A DNA stretch of 64,000 nucleotides from positions 16,314-80,313 of the forward strand of contig JBEKBJ010000007.1 of assembly GCA_050015455.1 (NCBI GenBank), given 5' to 3'. The position numbers and the translations under genes are program-made. This document shows positions 17,738 through 25,701 of this stretch, piece after piece (position 1 is the stretch's first letter; each line of letters begins with the position of its first letter). The notes under the pieces are model-generated. The model was not told where the DNA came from, ran no database searches, and saw only the letters and a program-made list of their open reading frames with translations. This DNA comes from JAGDMS01 sp050015455. GTDB taxonomy: Bacteria; Desulfobacterota; Binatia; HRBIN30.

Positions 17738-18848
17738 GGCGGTCGAAATCGTCCCAGCGGCTGTCGCTGGTGGAGGCGATGCCCCGCAACTTCAACTCGA
17801 AATCGGCGGGGTTGCTGGCGTTTGCCAGCGCCTCGGCGCGCGTGATCAAGCCACCTTTGAGCAGGCCCATGAGGGACTGATCGAACGTCTGCATACCGTA
17901 AGTCATGTGCCCTTGGGCAATCACCTCGCGCAGGTCGCGCAGCTTCTCCTTGTCGGCGATGTACTCGCGCACCCGAGCCGTCGAGGCCAGCACCTCGACG
18001 GCGGGGACCATGCCGTCGCCGCTGGCCTGCGGGATGAGGCGCTGGCTGATCACGCCACGTACCACGCTGGCGAGAATGAGGCGGGCTTGGTCACGCTGAT
18101 GTTCCGGGAACGCACTGATGGCCCGGGTGATGGTTTCTGGTGCGTCAAGGGTGTGCAACGTGCTCATCACCAGATGCCCGGTCTCGGCCGCCATGATGGC
18201 CGTCTCGATGGTCTCGATATCGCGCATCTCACCGACCAGGATCACGTCCGGGTTCTGGCGCAAGGCCGCCTTGAGCGCGCCCGCAAAACTCACCGCGTCG
18301 AAGCCGACCTCGCGCTGGTTCACGAAGCTGAGGCGATCGGTGTGCACGTACTCGATCGGATCTTCGATCGTGATGATATGACAGCGGCGGGTCTGGTTGA
18401 TGTGATCGATCATGGCCGCCAGAGTGGTGCTCTTCCCACTGCCTGTGGTGCCGGTGACCAGGACGAGACCACGACGGTCGTTGGCGATCTGTTCCACCAC
18501 CGGCGGCAGGTTGAGCTCGCTCACCGAGCGGATGTAGGAAGGGATGACGCGGATGACGGCGCTCAGCTCTCCACGTTGCCGAAAGACGTTGACGCGAAAC
18601 CGCCCGAGATCCGCCGTGTCGTAGGCGAGGTCGGCTTGCAGCTCGATGGCGAGCCGTTTGCGATGGAAGTCGTCGAGCAGTTCGTCGACCGCACGCTCCA
18701 GGCAGTCATGGTTCATTGGAGCAGCGCCGGGCAACGGCACGAGGTCACCGTGTATCCGCACCGCTGGGGGCGCGGCGATCTTGAGCAAAACGTCTGAAGC
18801 ACCTATGCGAACGGCCGTGCGCAGAATGTCTTGAAGGTCCATCCTCAA
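17688..18848 (-). CDS. pilT: PilT-type type IV pilus retraction ATPase
   Basis: A 386-residue secretion-superfamily hexameric ATPase. After an N-terminal PAS-like domain with ASDVLLKIAAPPAVRIHG come Walker A TGTTGSGKSTTLAAMIDH, the Asp box IITIEDPIEYVH, Walker B region VILVGEMRDIETIETA and the His box GHLVMSTLHT. These and the length distinguish PilT/PilU from PilB. No other pilus genes are present, and it lies between recA and recX, an unusual place. The C-terminal 50 bases overlap recX. The AIRAEAL-like motif of true PilT appears as LITRAEALANASNP. Confidence 0.9.
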   Translation of the reverse strand: MRMDLQDILRTAVRIGASDVLLKIAAPPAVRIHGDLVPLPGAAPMNHDCLERAVDELLDDFHRKRLAIELQADLAYDTADLGRFRVNVFRQRGELSAVIRVIPSYIRSVSELNLPPVVEQIANDRRGLVLVTGTTGSGKSTTLAAMIDHINQTRRCHIITIEDPIEYVHTDRLSFVNQREVGFDAVSFAGALKAALRQNPDVILVGEMRDIETIETAIMAAETGHLVMSTLHTLDAPETITRAISAFPEHQRDQARLILASVVRGVISQRLIPQASGDGMVPAVEVLASTARVREYIADKEKLRDLREVIAQGHMTYGMQTFDQSLMGLLKGGLITRAEALANASNPADFELKLRGIASTSDSRWDDFDRRDSVGDSKAKIEIDRF

Positions 18849-19037
18849 GTTACCGCCTCACCACCGCTCAGCGTGATTCGTGCCAGCGCTCGCTCGCTGA
18901 ATCGGCGAAGGACATTGCGGGGAATCAGCCCCCGTTCTGAATCGGGCGACTTACTTTTTTGTCGAGAGCGCTCTTCACGCCACGCCTTCAGGAGGCCGCA
19001 GGAGTGCGGCTTCGGTGTGAACGCCGGGGCGCAACCC

Positions 19038-20138
19038 TCACGTCGCTCTGGGCCCCTTCCTTGCGTCGGACTTGGGCGATTCGGGGCGGGCCGTTTGCGC
19101 TTCAGGTGTGGGCTTGCTGTCTTCGGTTCCACCGTTGCGGGCGATGCCGAAGTGGGTGCGGATCTTGCGTTCGATCGCCTGCGCGATTTCGGCGTGCTCT
19201 CGCAAGAAGTCCTTGGTGTTTTCGCGGCCCTGGCCGATGCGGTCGTTCTCGAAGGCGTACCAAGCACCGCTCTTTTCGAGGATGCCGCACTCGGCACCCA
19301 GGTCGACTAGCTCCCCCTCATGTGAGATGCCCGAGCCGTAGAGGAGATCGAACTCGGTGTCTTTGAACGGTGGCGCGACCTTGTTTTTCACCACCCGGAC
19401 CCTGGTGCGGCTGCCGATGACATTATCGCCCTGTTTGATGGCGCCGACGCGACGGATGTCGAGGCGGACAGACGAGTAGAACTTCAGCGCGTTGCCGCCC
19501 GTCGTGGTCTCAGGGTTGCCGAACATGACGCCGATCTTCATCCGGATCTGGTTGATGAAGATGAGGATAGTGTGCGAGCGCGAGATGGTGGCCGTAAGCT
19601 TGCGTAGCGCTTGCGACATCAGGCGTGCTTGTAATCCCATCTGCGGCTCGCCCATCTCGCCTTCGAGTTCCGCTCGGGGCACCAGGGCCGCGACGGAATC
19701 GATCACCAGAGTATCAACGGCGCCGCTGCGCACCAAAGTCTCAGCGATTTCCAGGGCTTGCTCGCCATTGTCCGGCTGCGAGATGAGCAGCTCTTCGGTT
19801 TTGACGCCGAGGCGGCGGGCGTAGCTGACATCGAGGGCGTGCTCGGCATCGATGAAGGCGCCGATGCCGCCGGCTTTCTGCGCCTGCGCGACCACCTGCA
19901 AAGCCAGCGTCGTCTTGCCCGAGGCCTCGGGACCGTAGATCTCGACCACGCGGCCGCGCGGGAGCCCGCCCACGCCCAAAGCCAGGTCGAGTCCAAGTGA
20001 TCCGGTGGAGATCACGGCGATGTCGCGCATGTGCGCCTGCTCGCCGAGCTTCATGATGGCACCCTTGCCGAACTGCTTCTCGATCTGGCTGACGGCCAGA
20101 TCAAGCGCCCGCACGCGGTTGGGATCCATTGTCGTCAT
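19038..20138 (-). CDS. recA: Recombinase RecA
   Basis: A 366-residue RecA, the DNA strand-exchange ATPase and LexA co-protease. Walker A is GPEASGKTTLALQ, followed by FIDAEHALDVSYARRLGV, LVIDSVAALVPRAELEGEMG, the L2 loop region FINQIRMKIGVMFGNPETTTGG and an acidic/basic variable C-terminal tail. GGGGGA precedes ATG at 20138. The start lies inside the last 38 bases of thpR. The 190 bases between recA and pilT contain no gene. A LexA-type operator cannot be confirmed because recA is internal to an operon. Confidence 0.98.
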   Translation of the reverse strand: MTTMDPNRVRALDLAVSQIEKQFGKGAIMKLGEQAHMRDIAVISTGSLGLDLALGVGGLPRGRVVEIYGPEASGKTTLALQVVAQAQKAGGIGAFIDAEHALDVSYARRLGVKTEELLISQPDNGEQALEIAETLVRSGAVDTLVIDSVAALVPRAELEGEMGEPQMGLQARLMSQALRKLTATISRSHTILIFINQIRMKIGVMFGNPETTTGGNALKFYSSVRLDIRRVGAIKQGDNVIGSRTRVRVVKNKVAPPFKDTEFDLLYGSGISHEGELVDLGAECGILEKSGAWYAFENDRIGQGRENTKDFLREHAEIAQAIERKIRTHFGIARNGGTEDSKPTPEAQTARPESPKSDARKGPRAT

Positions 20139-20730
20139 CGCGTCCCCCTTTATTCCGGCTGAGCGGAATTGTCCACAGCGGCGTGTACACTGCGCCCTCA
20201 GGTCGCAGCGTGCTGCGGTAAATTGTCACTGCATCGACGATACATTCTCCGAAGTCATCCGACAGATGAGTCTTGAACAATCCCTCCACGCCTGACCACC
20301 CGCGCATGCCGTTCACACGGCCCAGGGTCGCGTGGGGAGTGAAGGCGCGCTTCTCCGGCTCGAATCCCACATGGTTCACCGCCTCCTCGACATGCGCTGC
20401 CAACTCCGCAAGTCCCTCGCTCTCGAGGCCGACCCACAGCACACGCGGCCGACGCAGGCTGGGGAAGGCGCCCAGACCGTGTACCCGCATGGGCAATGCC
20501 GGCTGATTGTCGACGGCGGCAGCAAGCGCAGTATGAACCCGCTCCAAGCGCGCCGGATCGACCCAACCCAGGAACTTGAGAGTCACGTGCATGCCTTCCG
20601 CTCGCACCCACCGGACATCGCATTTCAGCCGCCGGAACTGTTCCAACAAGCGGCCCAGTGCGGCACGCACCGGTGGGCTGAGATCGACGGCGATGAAGCT
20701 GCGGACCTTTCCTTCTTCGGCTGCAGGCAT
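20101..20730 (-). CDS. thpR: RNA 2',3'-cyclic phosphodiesterase (LigT/ThpR family)
   Basis: A 209-residue 2H phosphoesterase, opening 2',3'-cyclic phosphates on RNA. The two H-x-T/S-x motifs are HVTLKFLG (about residue 48) and HATLGRVNG (about residue 135). I start at ATG 20730 (MPAAEEGKVRSFIAVDL), where the family begins; the frame is open further but that part lies in a repeat. It overlaps recA by 38 bases. The cinA-thpR-recA order recurs in other deltaproteobacteria in my recollection and hints at co-regulation with DNA or RNA repair. Confidence 0.92.
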   Translation of the reverse strand: MPAAEEGKVRSFIAVDLSPPVRAALGRLLEQFRRLKCDVRWVRAEGMHVTLKFLGWVDPARLERVHTALAAAVDNQPALPMRVHGLGAFPSLRRPRVLWVGLESEGLAELAAHVEEAVNHVGFEPEKRAFTPHATLGRVNGMRGWSGVEGLFKTHLSDDFGECIVDAVTIYRSTLRPEGAVYTPLWTIPLSRNKGGRDDDNGSQPRAGA

Positions 20731-20830
20731 ATACGTGGTCGGTAACGTAGTACACAGCGCCCTAGGAATCCACCGGCCGCGGCACTTCCTCTTCTCCTCT
20801 ACCCCCCGGAGATCTTCTCCAGAGGCCGCC

Positions 20831-20949
20831 CTTCGAGACGCCGCCAGAAGAAGGCGGCTCCTCAGGGCGAGCGGAAGATTGTCCTTCTGATGCAATGACA
20901 ACACCGCTCGGGCTGAGGAGGTCCCGTCTTTCCGGGGGCCGTCTCGAAG
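20831..20949. repeat. Three-armed inverted repeat (REP/BIME-like) between cinA and thpR
   Basis: Outer arms CTTCGAGACG (20831-20840) and CGTCTCGAAG (20940-20949) pair exactly; inner arms CTCCTCAGGGCGAGCGG (about 20859-20874) and CCGCTCGGGCTGAGGAG (about 20904-20920) pair almost exactly; a small hairpin GCCGCC/GGCGGC (20840-20857) sits on one side. The result is a cloverleaf-like structure inside the 265-base gap, which is otherwise empty. Confidence 0.7.
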
Positions 20950-20995
20950 CCCGCCCGCTTAGCTCATCAGCACTCTGTCTCGGAGAGCGCCACGG

Positions 20996-22279
20996 CTACC
21001 GCTTCGAGATGCCCGACTCGCTTGGGTCCAGGCCCAGCAAGTGGCGCCGCACCCAATCGAGCGCGATCTGGGACGAAAGTAGCTTCACCCAATCGCGCGT
21101 GCCCCACAGTTGATAGCGGCGGCGATATACTGTCGTCGCCATCGCCAGGGCGAAGCACACCGTCCCGACGGGCTTGTCGGGCGTGCCGCCCTCGGGGCCG
21201 GCGATGCCGGTGATGGCGAGGCCGAGGTCGGCACCAAGGACGCGGCGCACACCCGCGGCCATCTCCATCGCTGTCTCTTCGCTCACCGCTCCGTGCTGCG
21301 CGAGGGTCTCAGCGCGCACGCCAAGGCTCTGCTGTTTTACCTCGTTCGAGTAGGCGACGATGCCGCCTTTGAAGTAGTTCGAGCTGCCCGGAACGTTGGT
21401 CATGCGGTGGCCGACGAGCCCGCCGGTGCACGACTCGGCCAACGCGATCGTCATCTGGCGATCCGTCAGCATGCTGCCCACCACCGCCTCCATGGTCGTA
21501 TCGCCCTCGCCATAGGCACAGCCACCGATGCGCTGGCGCAGTCGCGCGCTCAGCTCTTCGAGACGCTGCGGCACCAGCGCCGGTGGGCCATGCACCGTCA
21601 GCCGAACGGAGATCTGTGGAAAGGCGGCTCGGAAAGCGATGCGGCCCTCCTGCGGCGCAACGCAGCCGGCGACCAGCTCGTCCAGCGCCGACTCGCTAAG
21701 ACCGAAGGTTTGGAACACTTGGCTGAGGTAGATCTCGTTACCCCCACGTGCCTCTTGTAGCCAGGGGAGCACCTGCTCCTCGATCATTGGCTTCATTTCC
21801 CGCGGCACACCCGGCAGCACGATCAGATGGCGCGGCCCGTACTCGCTGGCCAGATCGAGACGAAATCCGGGCGCCGTGCCGAGCGCGTTCGGGATGATCA
21901 CCGCTCCCTCGGGGAACTGTGCCTGCTTGAGGTTGTTCTCCGGCATCACGCGGCCCATGGCCTCGAACATGCGTCGGATGCGGTCGGCCACTTCTTGGTC
22001 GACCAAGAGCTGCCGCCCGGTCACCTGCGCCACGGTCTCGGTGGTCAGGTCGTCCGCCGTCGGCCCGAGACCGCCGGTGGAGATGACGACATCAGCCAGC
22101 CGGATGGCCTCTCGCCAGGCCCAGGCGAGGCGCTCGGCGTAGTCGCCAACGACAACGATGGCGACCACGTCGAGCCCCGCGGCGACCAGCTTGTCGGCGA
22201 TGAAGTTGGCGTTGGTGTCGAGTGTCCGCCCGGTGGTGATCTCGTCACCGGTGCTGAGAATGGCGGCTTTCTCGATCAT
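20996..22279 (-). CDS. cinA: CinA family protein (NMN amidohydrolase / competence-damage inducible)
   Basis: A 427-residue two-domain CinA. The N-terminal MoaB/MogA-like pyrophosphatase-type domain has ILSTGDEITTGRTLDTNA and VISTGGLGPTADDLT; the C-terminal NMN deamidase domain has ALAESCTGGLVGHRMTNVPGSS and GIAGPEGGTPDKPVGTV. It recycles pyridine nucleotides and sits upstream of recA as in many bacteria. Its ATG overlaps the pgpA stop by four bases (ATGA), so the two are co-translated. Confidence 0.95.
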   Translation of the reverse strand: MIEKAAILSTGDEITTGRTLDTNANFIADKLVAAGLDVVAIVVVGDYAERLAWAWREAIRLADVVISTGGLGPTADDLTTETVAQVTGRQLLVDQEVADRIRRMFEAMGRVMPENNLKQAQFPEGAVIIPNALGTAPGFRLDLASEYGPRHLIVLPGVPREMKPMIEEQVLPWLQEARGGNEIYLSQVFQTFGLSESALDELVAGCVAPQEGRIAFRAAFPQISVRLTVHGPPALVPQRLEELSARLRQRIGGCAYGEGDTTMEAVVGSMLTDRQMTIALAESCTGGLVGHRMTNVPGSSNYFKGGIVAYSNEVKQQSLGVRAETLAQHGAVSEETAMEMAAGVRRVLGADLGLAITGIAGPEGGTPDKPVGTVCFALAMATTVYRRRYQLWGTRDWVKLLSSQIALDWVRRHLLGLDPSESGISKR

Positions 22280-22743
22280 AGCGGCAAGCCTACCGCGAGG
22301 AGCACGCGTAACGCCAGATTGCTGTAGATGCCGGAGACCACGTCGTCCAGCACGACCCCGGCGCCGCCTGGTGCGTGCTTGTCGATGTACCCTGCCGGAT
22401 ACGGTTTGATCACATCGAGCGCGCGAAAGATCACGAACGCCGCCAGCGCATGCCGCCAGGTCGGCGTGAAGAACAGCGTCGCCGCGAGGTAGCCGACAAC
22501 CTCGTCAATCACGATTTTGTGGCTGTCGTGCTCCTGCAAATAGATCTCGGCCAGCCCCGCAATCCAGCAGGCCGCGGCAACCGACCCCAGGTAGGTGAGC
22601 ACGTATAGCGGCACCGACGTCGCCCGCAGGGCGTCGAACCCCCAAAACATCGGGATGGCAACCAGCGAGCCGAACGTACCGGATGCGACCGGGATGTAGC
22701 CGACGTAACCGGCGGAGGCGAGGAAGAGGATGAGAGCGCGCAT
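22276..22743 (-). CDS. pgpA: Phosphatidylglycerophosphatase A
   Basis: A 155-residue membrane protein of the PgpA family, dephosphorylating phosphatidylglycerol phosphate. Visible marks: the N-terminal ASAGYVGYIPVASGTFGSL, HDSHKIVIDEVVGYLAA with the acidic catalytic centre, and FFRALDVIKPYP-like VIFRALDVIKPYPAGYID. Four hydrophobic helices fit the family. First gene of the cinA-recA-alaS operon. Confidence 0.95.
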   Translation of the reverse strand: MRALILFLASAGYVGYIPVASGTFGSLVAIPMFWGFDALRATSVPLYVLTYLGSVAAACWIAGLAEIYLQEHDSHKIVIDEVVGYLAATLFFTPTWRHALAAFVIFRALDVIKPYPAGYIDKHAPGGAGVVLDDVVSGIYSNLALRVLLAVGLPL

Positions 22744-22759
22744 GGAGGTGCGTACGGCC

Positions 22760-22951
22760 TCAGACTCGGAACCTGAACGGGTAACCGTACCAATCCAGCA
22801 GCGGCGGCGCGAGGGCCTGCATGGCGGCGATGAGTCGCACCCCTCCAGGTACGTACACGCGTCGCCGATGCCAAATGACGGCTGCCAGGGTTTTGCGTAC
22901 GACGACCGCCGGCTGGATCGGGCACCCTTGCTTCAAAGTCGCATTCGCCAT
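22760..22951 (-). pseudogene. C-terminal remnant of a short-chain dehydrogenase
   Basis: A 63-codon frame ending in TGA whose sequence (VVVRKTLAAVIWHRRRVYVP, then RLIAAMQALAPPLLDW) resembles the extreme C-terminus of membrane-associated short-chain dehydrogenases. No Rossmann region or catalytic YxxxK lies upstream. It is probably what is left of a deleted gene. The rest of the 22744-23078 gap holds nothing else I recognise. Confidence 0.4.
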
Positions 22952-23078
22952 GCGCGAGACATACCACAATCCACAATGACTGTCCGGCCTACAGGTTATT
23001 TCATCGCCGCCGCAAGCCCTGGCCAGTTGCCGGTCCTTTTCCGCTGCTCTCATCGTGTGTAGTGTACGGTGTGCGGCC

Positions 23079-24161
23079 ATGAGAGACGTTCTTCCGGAGC
23101 TGGACCGCTGGGCAGCGGACCGCGAAGAGATGGCGCTCGCAACCCTCGTGCGCGTACGCGGGTCCGCGCCGCGGCTGCCCGGCGCTCGCTTGTGGGTGAC
23201 GCGCAGCGGGCGCATGGTGGGCTCGGTCAGCGGCGGCTGCGTTGAGAGCGACGTGTTCGAGCGCGCCATGCAGGTGCTGGACAGCGGCCAGCCCATGGTG
23301 GCGAGCTACGGCATCGCAGACGAGGTGGCTTTCGAAGTCGGCCTGAGCTGCGGCGGTACGATCGATGTGCTGATCGAGCCGTTTGTTGCCAATGAGACCT
23401 GGCTGGCGCTGAGGCAAGCCGTGGAGCGCCAATGCCCCGCGGTGTTGGCGATCGGCCTGAGCCCGCCCGCCTTCCTGGGCCGCAAGTTGGTGTTGTGGGA
23501 CGACGACACGGCGGTGGGCTCGATCGATGCGAAACTCGATGCTCCACTAATGATCGAAGCGCGGTGTGCGCTGCGGGAAGTCTGGACGCGGATCGTGACC
23601 TTCCCGTGGCAAGGCGAAGAGGCCAGCATCTTTCTTGAAGCGTTCACACCACAGCCCCGGCTGTTCATTGTCGGCGCGACACACATCGCCATGGTGTTGT
23701 GCCGCATGGCGAAGGAGTTGGGCTTTCGCAGCACCATCATCGATGCCCGCGGTCTGTTCGCCACCCGCGAGCGCTTCCTCGACGCCGACGAGATATTCCC
23801 GGCCGGTCCCGCAGAGGTACTGGACCGCGTCCGTCTCGACGCGTACTCGTACGTGGTCATTCTCACGCATGATCCCAAGTTCGACATCCCGGCGTTGGCG
23901 CGGGCGTTGCGTTCCGAGGCGCGCTACATCGGCGTAATGGGCAATCGCACTACGCACGGGCGGCGGAAGGTGGTGCTGCAAGAGGAGGGCTTCACTGCGG
24001 GTGATCTCGACCGCATTCGCGCGCCGATCGGGCTGGATCTTGGCGCCCGCACCCCCGAGGAGATCGCCCTTGCCATCCTCGCCGAAATGGTCGCGGTTCG
24101 AAACGGGACGGACGGCAGGCCACTGTGCGAGAGAAGGGGCACCATCCATGGGAGCGATTGA
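23079..24161 (+). CDS. XdhC/CoxF family molybdoenzyme maturation protein
   Basis: A 360-residue XdhC-like protein, which binds sulfurated molybdenum cofactor and inserts it in xanthine-dehydrogenase-type enzymes. The N-terminal XdhC domain has VRGSAPRLPGARLWVT and MVGSVSGGCVESDVF; the C-terminal Rossmann domain starts PRLFIVGATHIAMVLCRMA and includes TIIDARGLFATRERF, ILTHDPKFDIPAL and YIGVMGNRTTHGRR. The frame opens at 23055, but ATG 23079 gives the usual N-terminus. No molybdoenzyme gene is in the window. It overlaps the next gene by 14 bases. Confidence 0.92.
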   Translation: MRDVLPELDRWAADREEMALATLVRVRGSAPRLPGARLWVTRSGRMVGSVSGGCVESDVFERAMQVLDSGQPMVASYGIADEVAFEVGLSCGGTIDVLIEPFVANETWLALRQAVERQCPAVLAIGLSPPAFLGRKLVLWDDDTAVGSIDAKLDAPLMIEARCALREVWTRIVTFPWQGEEASIFLEAFTPQPRLFIVGATHIAMVLCRMAKELGFRSTIIDARGLFATRERFLDADEIFPAGPAEVLDRVRLDAYSYVVILTHDPKFDIPALARALRSEARYIGVMGNRTTHGRRKVVLQEEGFTAGDLDRIRAPIGLDLGARTPEEIALAILAEMVAVRNGTDGRPLCERRGTIHGSD

Positions 24162-24783
24162 GGCCCGCCCGTTTCTCTCCGGCATCATCCTGGCCGCCGG
24201 AGCATCCACACGCATGGGCCGCCCGAAGCAGTTGTTGCCGCTCGGCGGTCGGTGCTTGCTCCAACGCGTGATCGATGCGGCAGTGGATTCCTGCCTCGAT
24301 GAGATCGTCGTTGTCCTCGGGCACCACGCCGAGGAAATCCGAGAGGCGCTTCAGCTTCCGGCGGGGCGCGCGGTCCGCATCGTTGTGGCCCCCGACTGCG
24401 CGCTCGGGCAGAGTGAATCCCTGCGCGCGGGGTTGCGTGCGGCCAACTCCCAAGCGAGTGCGGCAGCGATCCTCCTCGGTGATCAGCCAGGGATCACAGG
24501 TGAGCTCATCGACCGACTGGCGACCGACTGCTCGGCAGGCAGCGCCCCCATAGTCCGGCCGGTGTACGACAGCGGTGGAGCCCACGTGCCCGGTCACCCG
24601 GTCTTCCTCGCCCGCCGGATCTGGCCTGCGGTGGAGAAATTGCAAGGCGATCAGGGCGCGCGCGTCTTGATCCGCGCACACCCTGAGTGGGTGACAGAGA
24701 TTCCGATCGCCGGTGAACCGCCGCACGACATCAACACCGACGAGGACTACCGGCACGCATTCGCGATCCGATTTGCGCCATGA
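24148..24783 (+). CDS. MobA/MocA-like nucleotidyltransferase (molybdenum cofactor cytidylyltransferase type)
   Basis: A 211-residue GT-A-like nucleotidyltransferase. N-terminal GIILAAGASTRMGRPKQLLPLGG is the nucleotide-binding signature; LLGDQPGITGELID and HPVFLARRIWPAVEKLQGDQGAR are characteristic of MocA/MobA relatives; DINTDEDY ends the catalytic region. MocA makes molybdopterin cytosine dinucleotide for xanthine-dehydrogenase-type enzymes, which fits the overlapping XdhC gene. ATG 24148 was chosen because upstream codons are antisense-like and the family starts there. The stop overlaps the next start as ATGA. Confidence 0.88.
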   Translation: MGAIEARPFLSGIILAAGASTRMGRPKQLLPLGGRCLLQRVIDAAVDSCLDEIVVVLGHHAEEIREALQLPAGRAVRIVVAPDCALGQSESLRAGLRAANSQASAAAILLGDQPGITGELIDRLATDCSAGSAPIVRPVYDSGGAHVPGHPVFLARRIWPAVEKLQGDQGARVLIRAHPEWVTEIPIAGEPPHDINTDEDYRHAFAIRFAP

Positions 24784-25505
24784 CAGCCGACGAGAAACTG
24801 AAGGAGTACCGCAAGAAGCGGCGCTTCTCGGTCACCCCCGAGCCCGGTGGTGAACGGCCGCCACGCGGGCGACCGGCCAAACGCCTGTCGTTCGTGGTTC
24901 ACAAGCACCGCGCCTCACATCTGCACTATGATCTGCGCTTGGAGTGGAACGGCGTCCTGCTCTCCTGGGCGGTACCGAAAGGCCCATCGCTGGATCCGTC
25001 GGTCAAGCGCCTGGCGATGGCGGTAGAGGACCACCCGATCGATTACGCTCGTTTCGAGGGCGTCATCCCCGAGGGCGAGTACGGCGGCGGTACGGTCATG
25101 ATCTGGGACAAAGGTACCTATGTCCCCGAAGAGCCGGACGTTGGCAAGAGCGTCGAAAGAGGACAGCTGAAGTTCACGTTCTACGGCAAGAAGCTGAAGG
25201 GCAGCTGGGTCCTGGTGCGCACCGGCAGCCGGTACGCCGCGGATCGCGGCAACCGTAGCTGGCTGCTGATCAAGCATCGCGACGCCTTCGCCTCGACGCG
25301 CGACGTCACCGCAGAGGAACCGCGTTCAGTGAAGTCGCACCGCTTGCTCGCCGAGATCGCGCTCGACGAAGGCGGTGACGTCATCAAGGCCGCCGAAGGG
25401 GATCCGCCTGAAGCGCCGCGCGTCCTACTCGACAAGAACCCGAAGCTGGTATCCTGCCGCCGTGGCCGCAAGGCAGCGCTGTGGTCGTCGAAGGGAGGAT
25501 CGTAG
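24780..25505 (+). CDS. Stand-alone LigD-type DNA 3'-phosphoesterase domain protein
   Basis: A 241-residue protein made only of the phosphoesterase domain that in LigD trims 3' ends during non-homologous end joining. Conserved residues appear in FVVHKHRASHLHYDLRLEW, LLSWAVPKGPS, EDHPIDYARFEGVIPEGEYG and GGTVMIWDKGTY (His, Asp, Glu of the metal site). No ligase, polymerase or Ku gene is nearby. Its ATGA overlap with the molybdenum nucleotidyltransferase makes it the third gene of that operon, an odd pairing. The C-terminal 60 residues are not recognisable. The next 196 bases (25506-25701) carry no gene. Confidence 0.93.
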   Translation: MTADEKLKEYRKKRRFSVTPEPGGERPPRGRPAKRLSFVVHKHRASHLHYDLRLEWNGVLLSWAVPKGPSLDPSVKRLAMAVEDHPIDYARFEGVIPEGEYGGGTVMIWDKGTYVPEEPDVGKSVERGQLKFTFYGKKLKGSWVLVRTGSRYAADRGNRSWLLIKHRDAFASTRDVTAEEPRSVKSHRLLAEIALDEGGDVIKAAEGDPPEAPRVLLDKNPKLVSCRRGRKAALWSSKGGS

Positions 25506-25701
25506 GCCCCTCCATGCGGACTGGGGTCGAGGAGTTGACCGTCCACGGGTAGTTTCCTTGCGCTGGCGGGTCACGTTGACTCGTGAGAGCTGTGCCAGGT
25601 ATGATCAAGGCTGTGGGCGCGGTTTGGGAGGTTGAGGTGGGTGCATGTCTGATCGCGATAGCCTTCCCACCAACGGTCGCATCGCGAGCTAGAGCATTGT
25701 C

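Noticed and set aside
17577..18797. 406-residue plus-strand ORF
   Set aside because: Antisense of pilT, typical high-GC shadow frame.
23432..24215. Minus-strand ORFs of about 190-220 residues opposite xdhC
   Set aside because: Shadow frames; the plus strand has clear XdhC motifs throughout.
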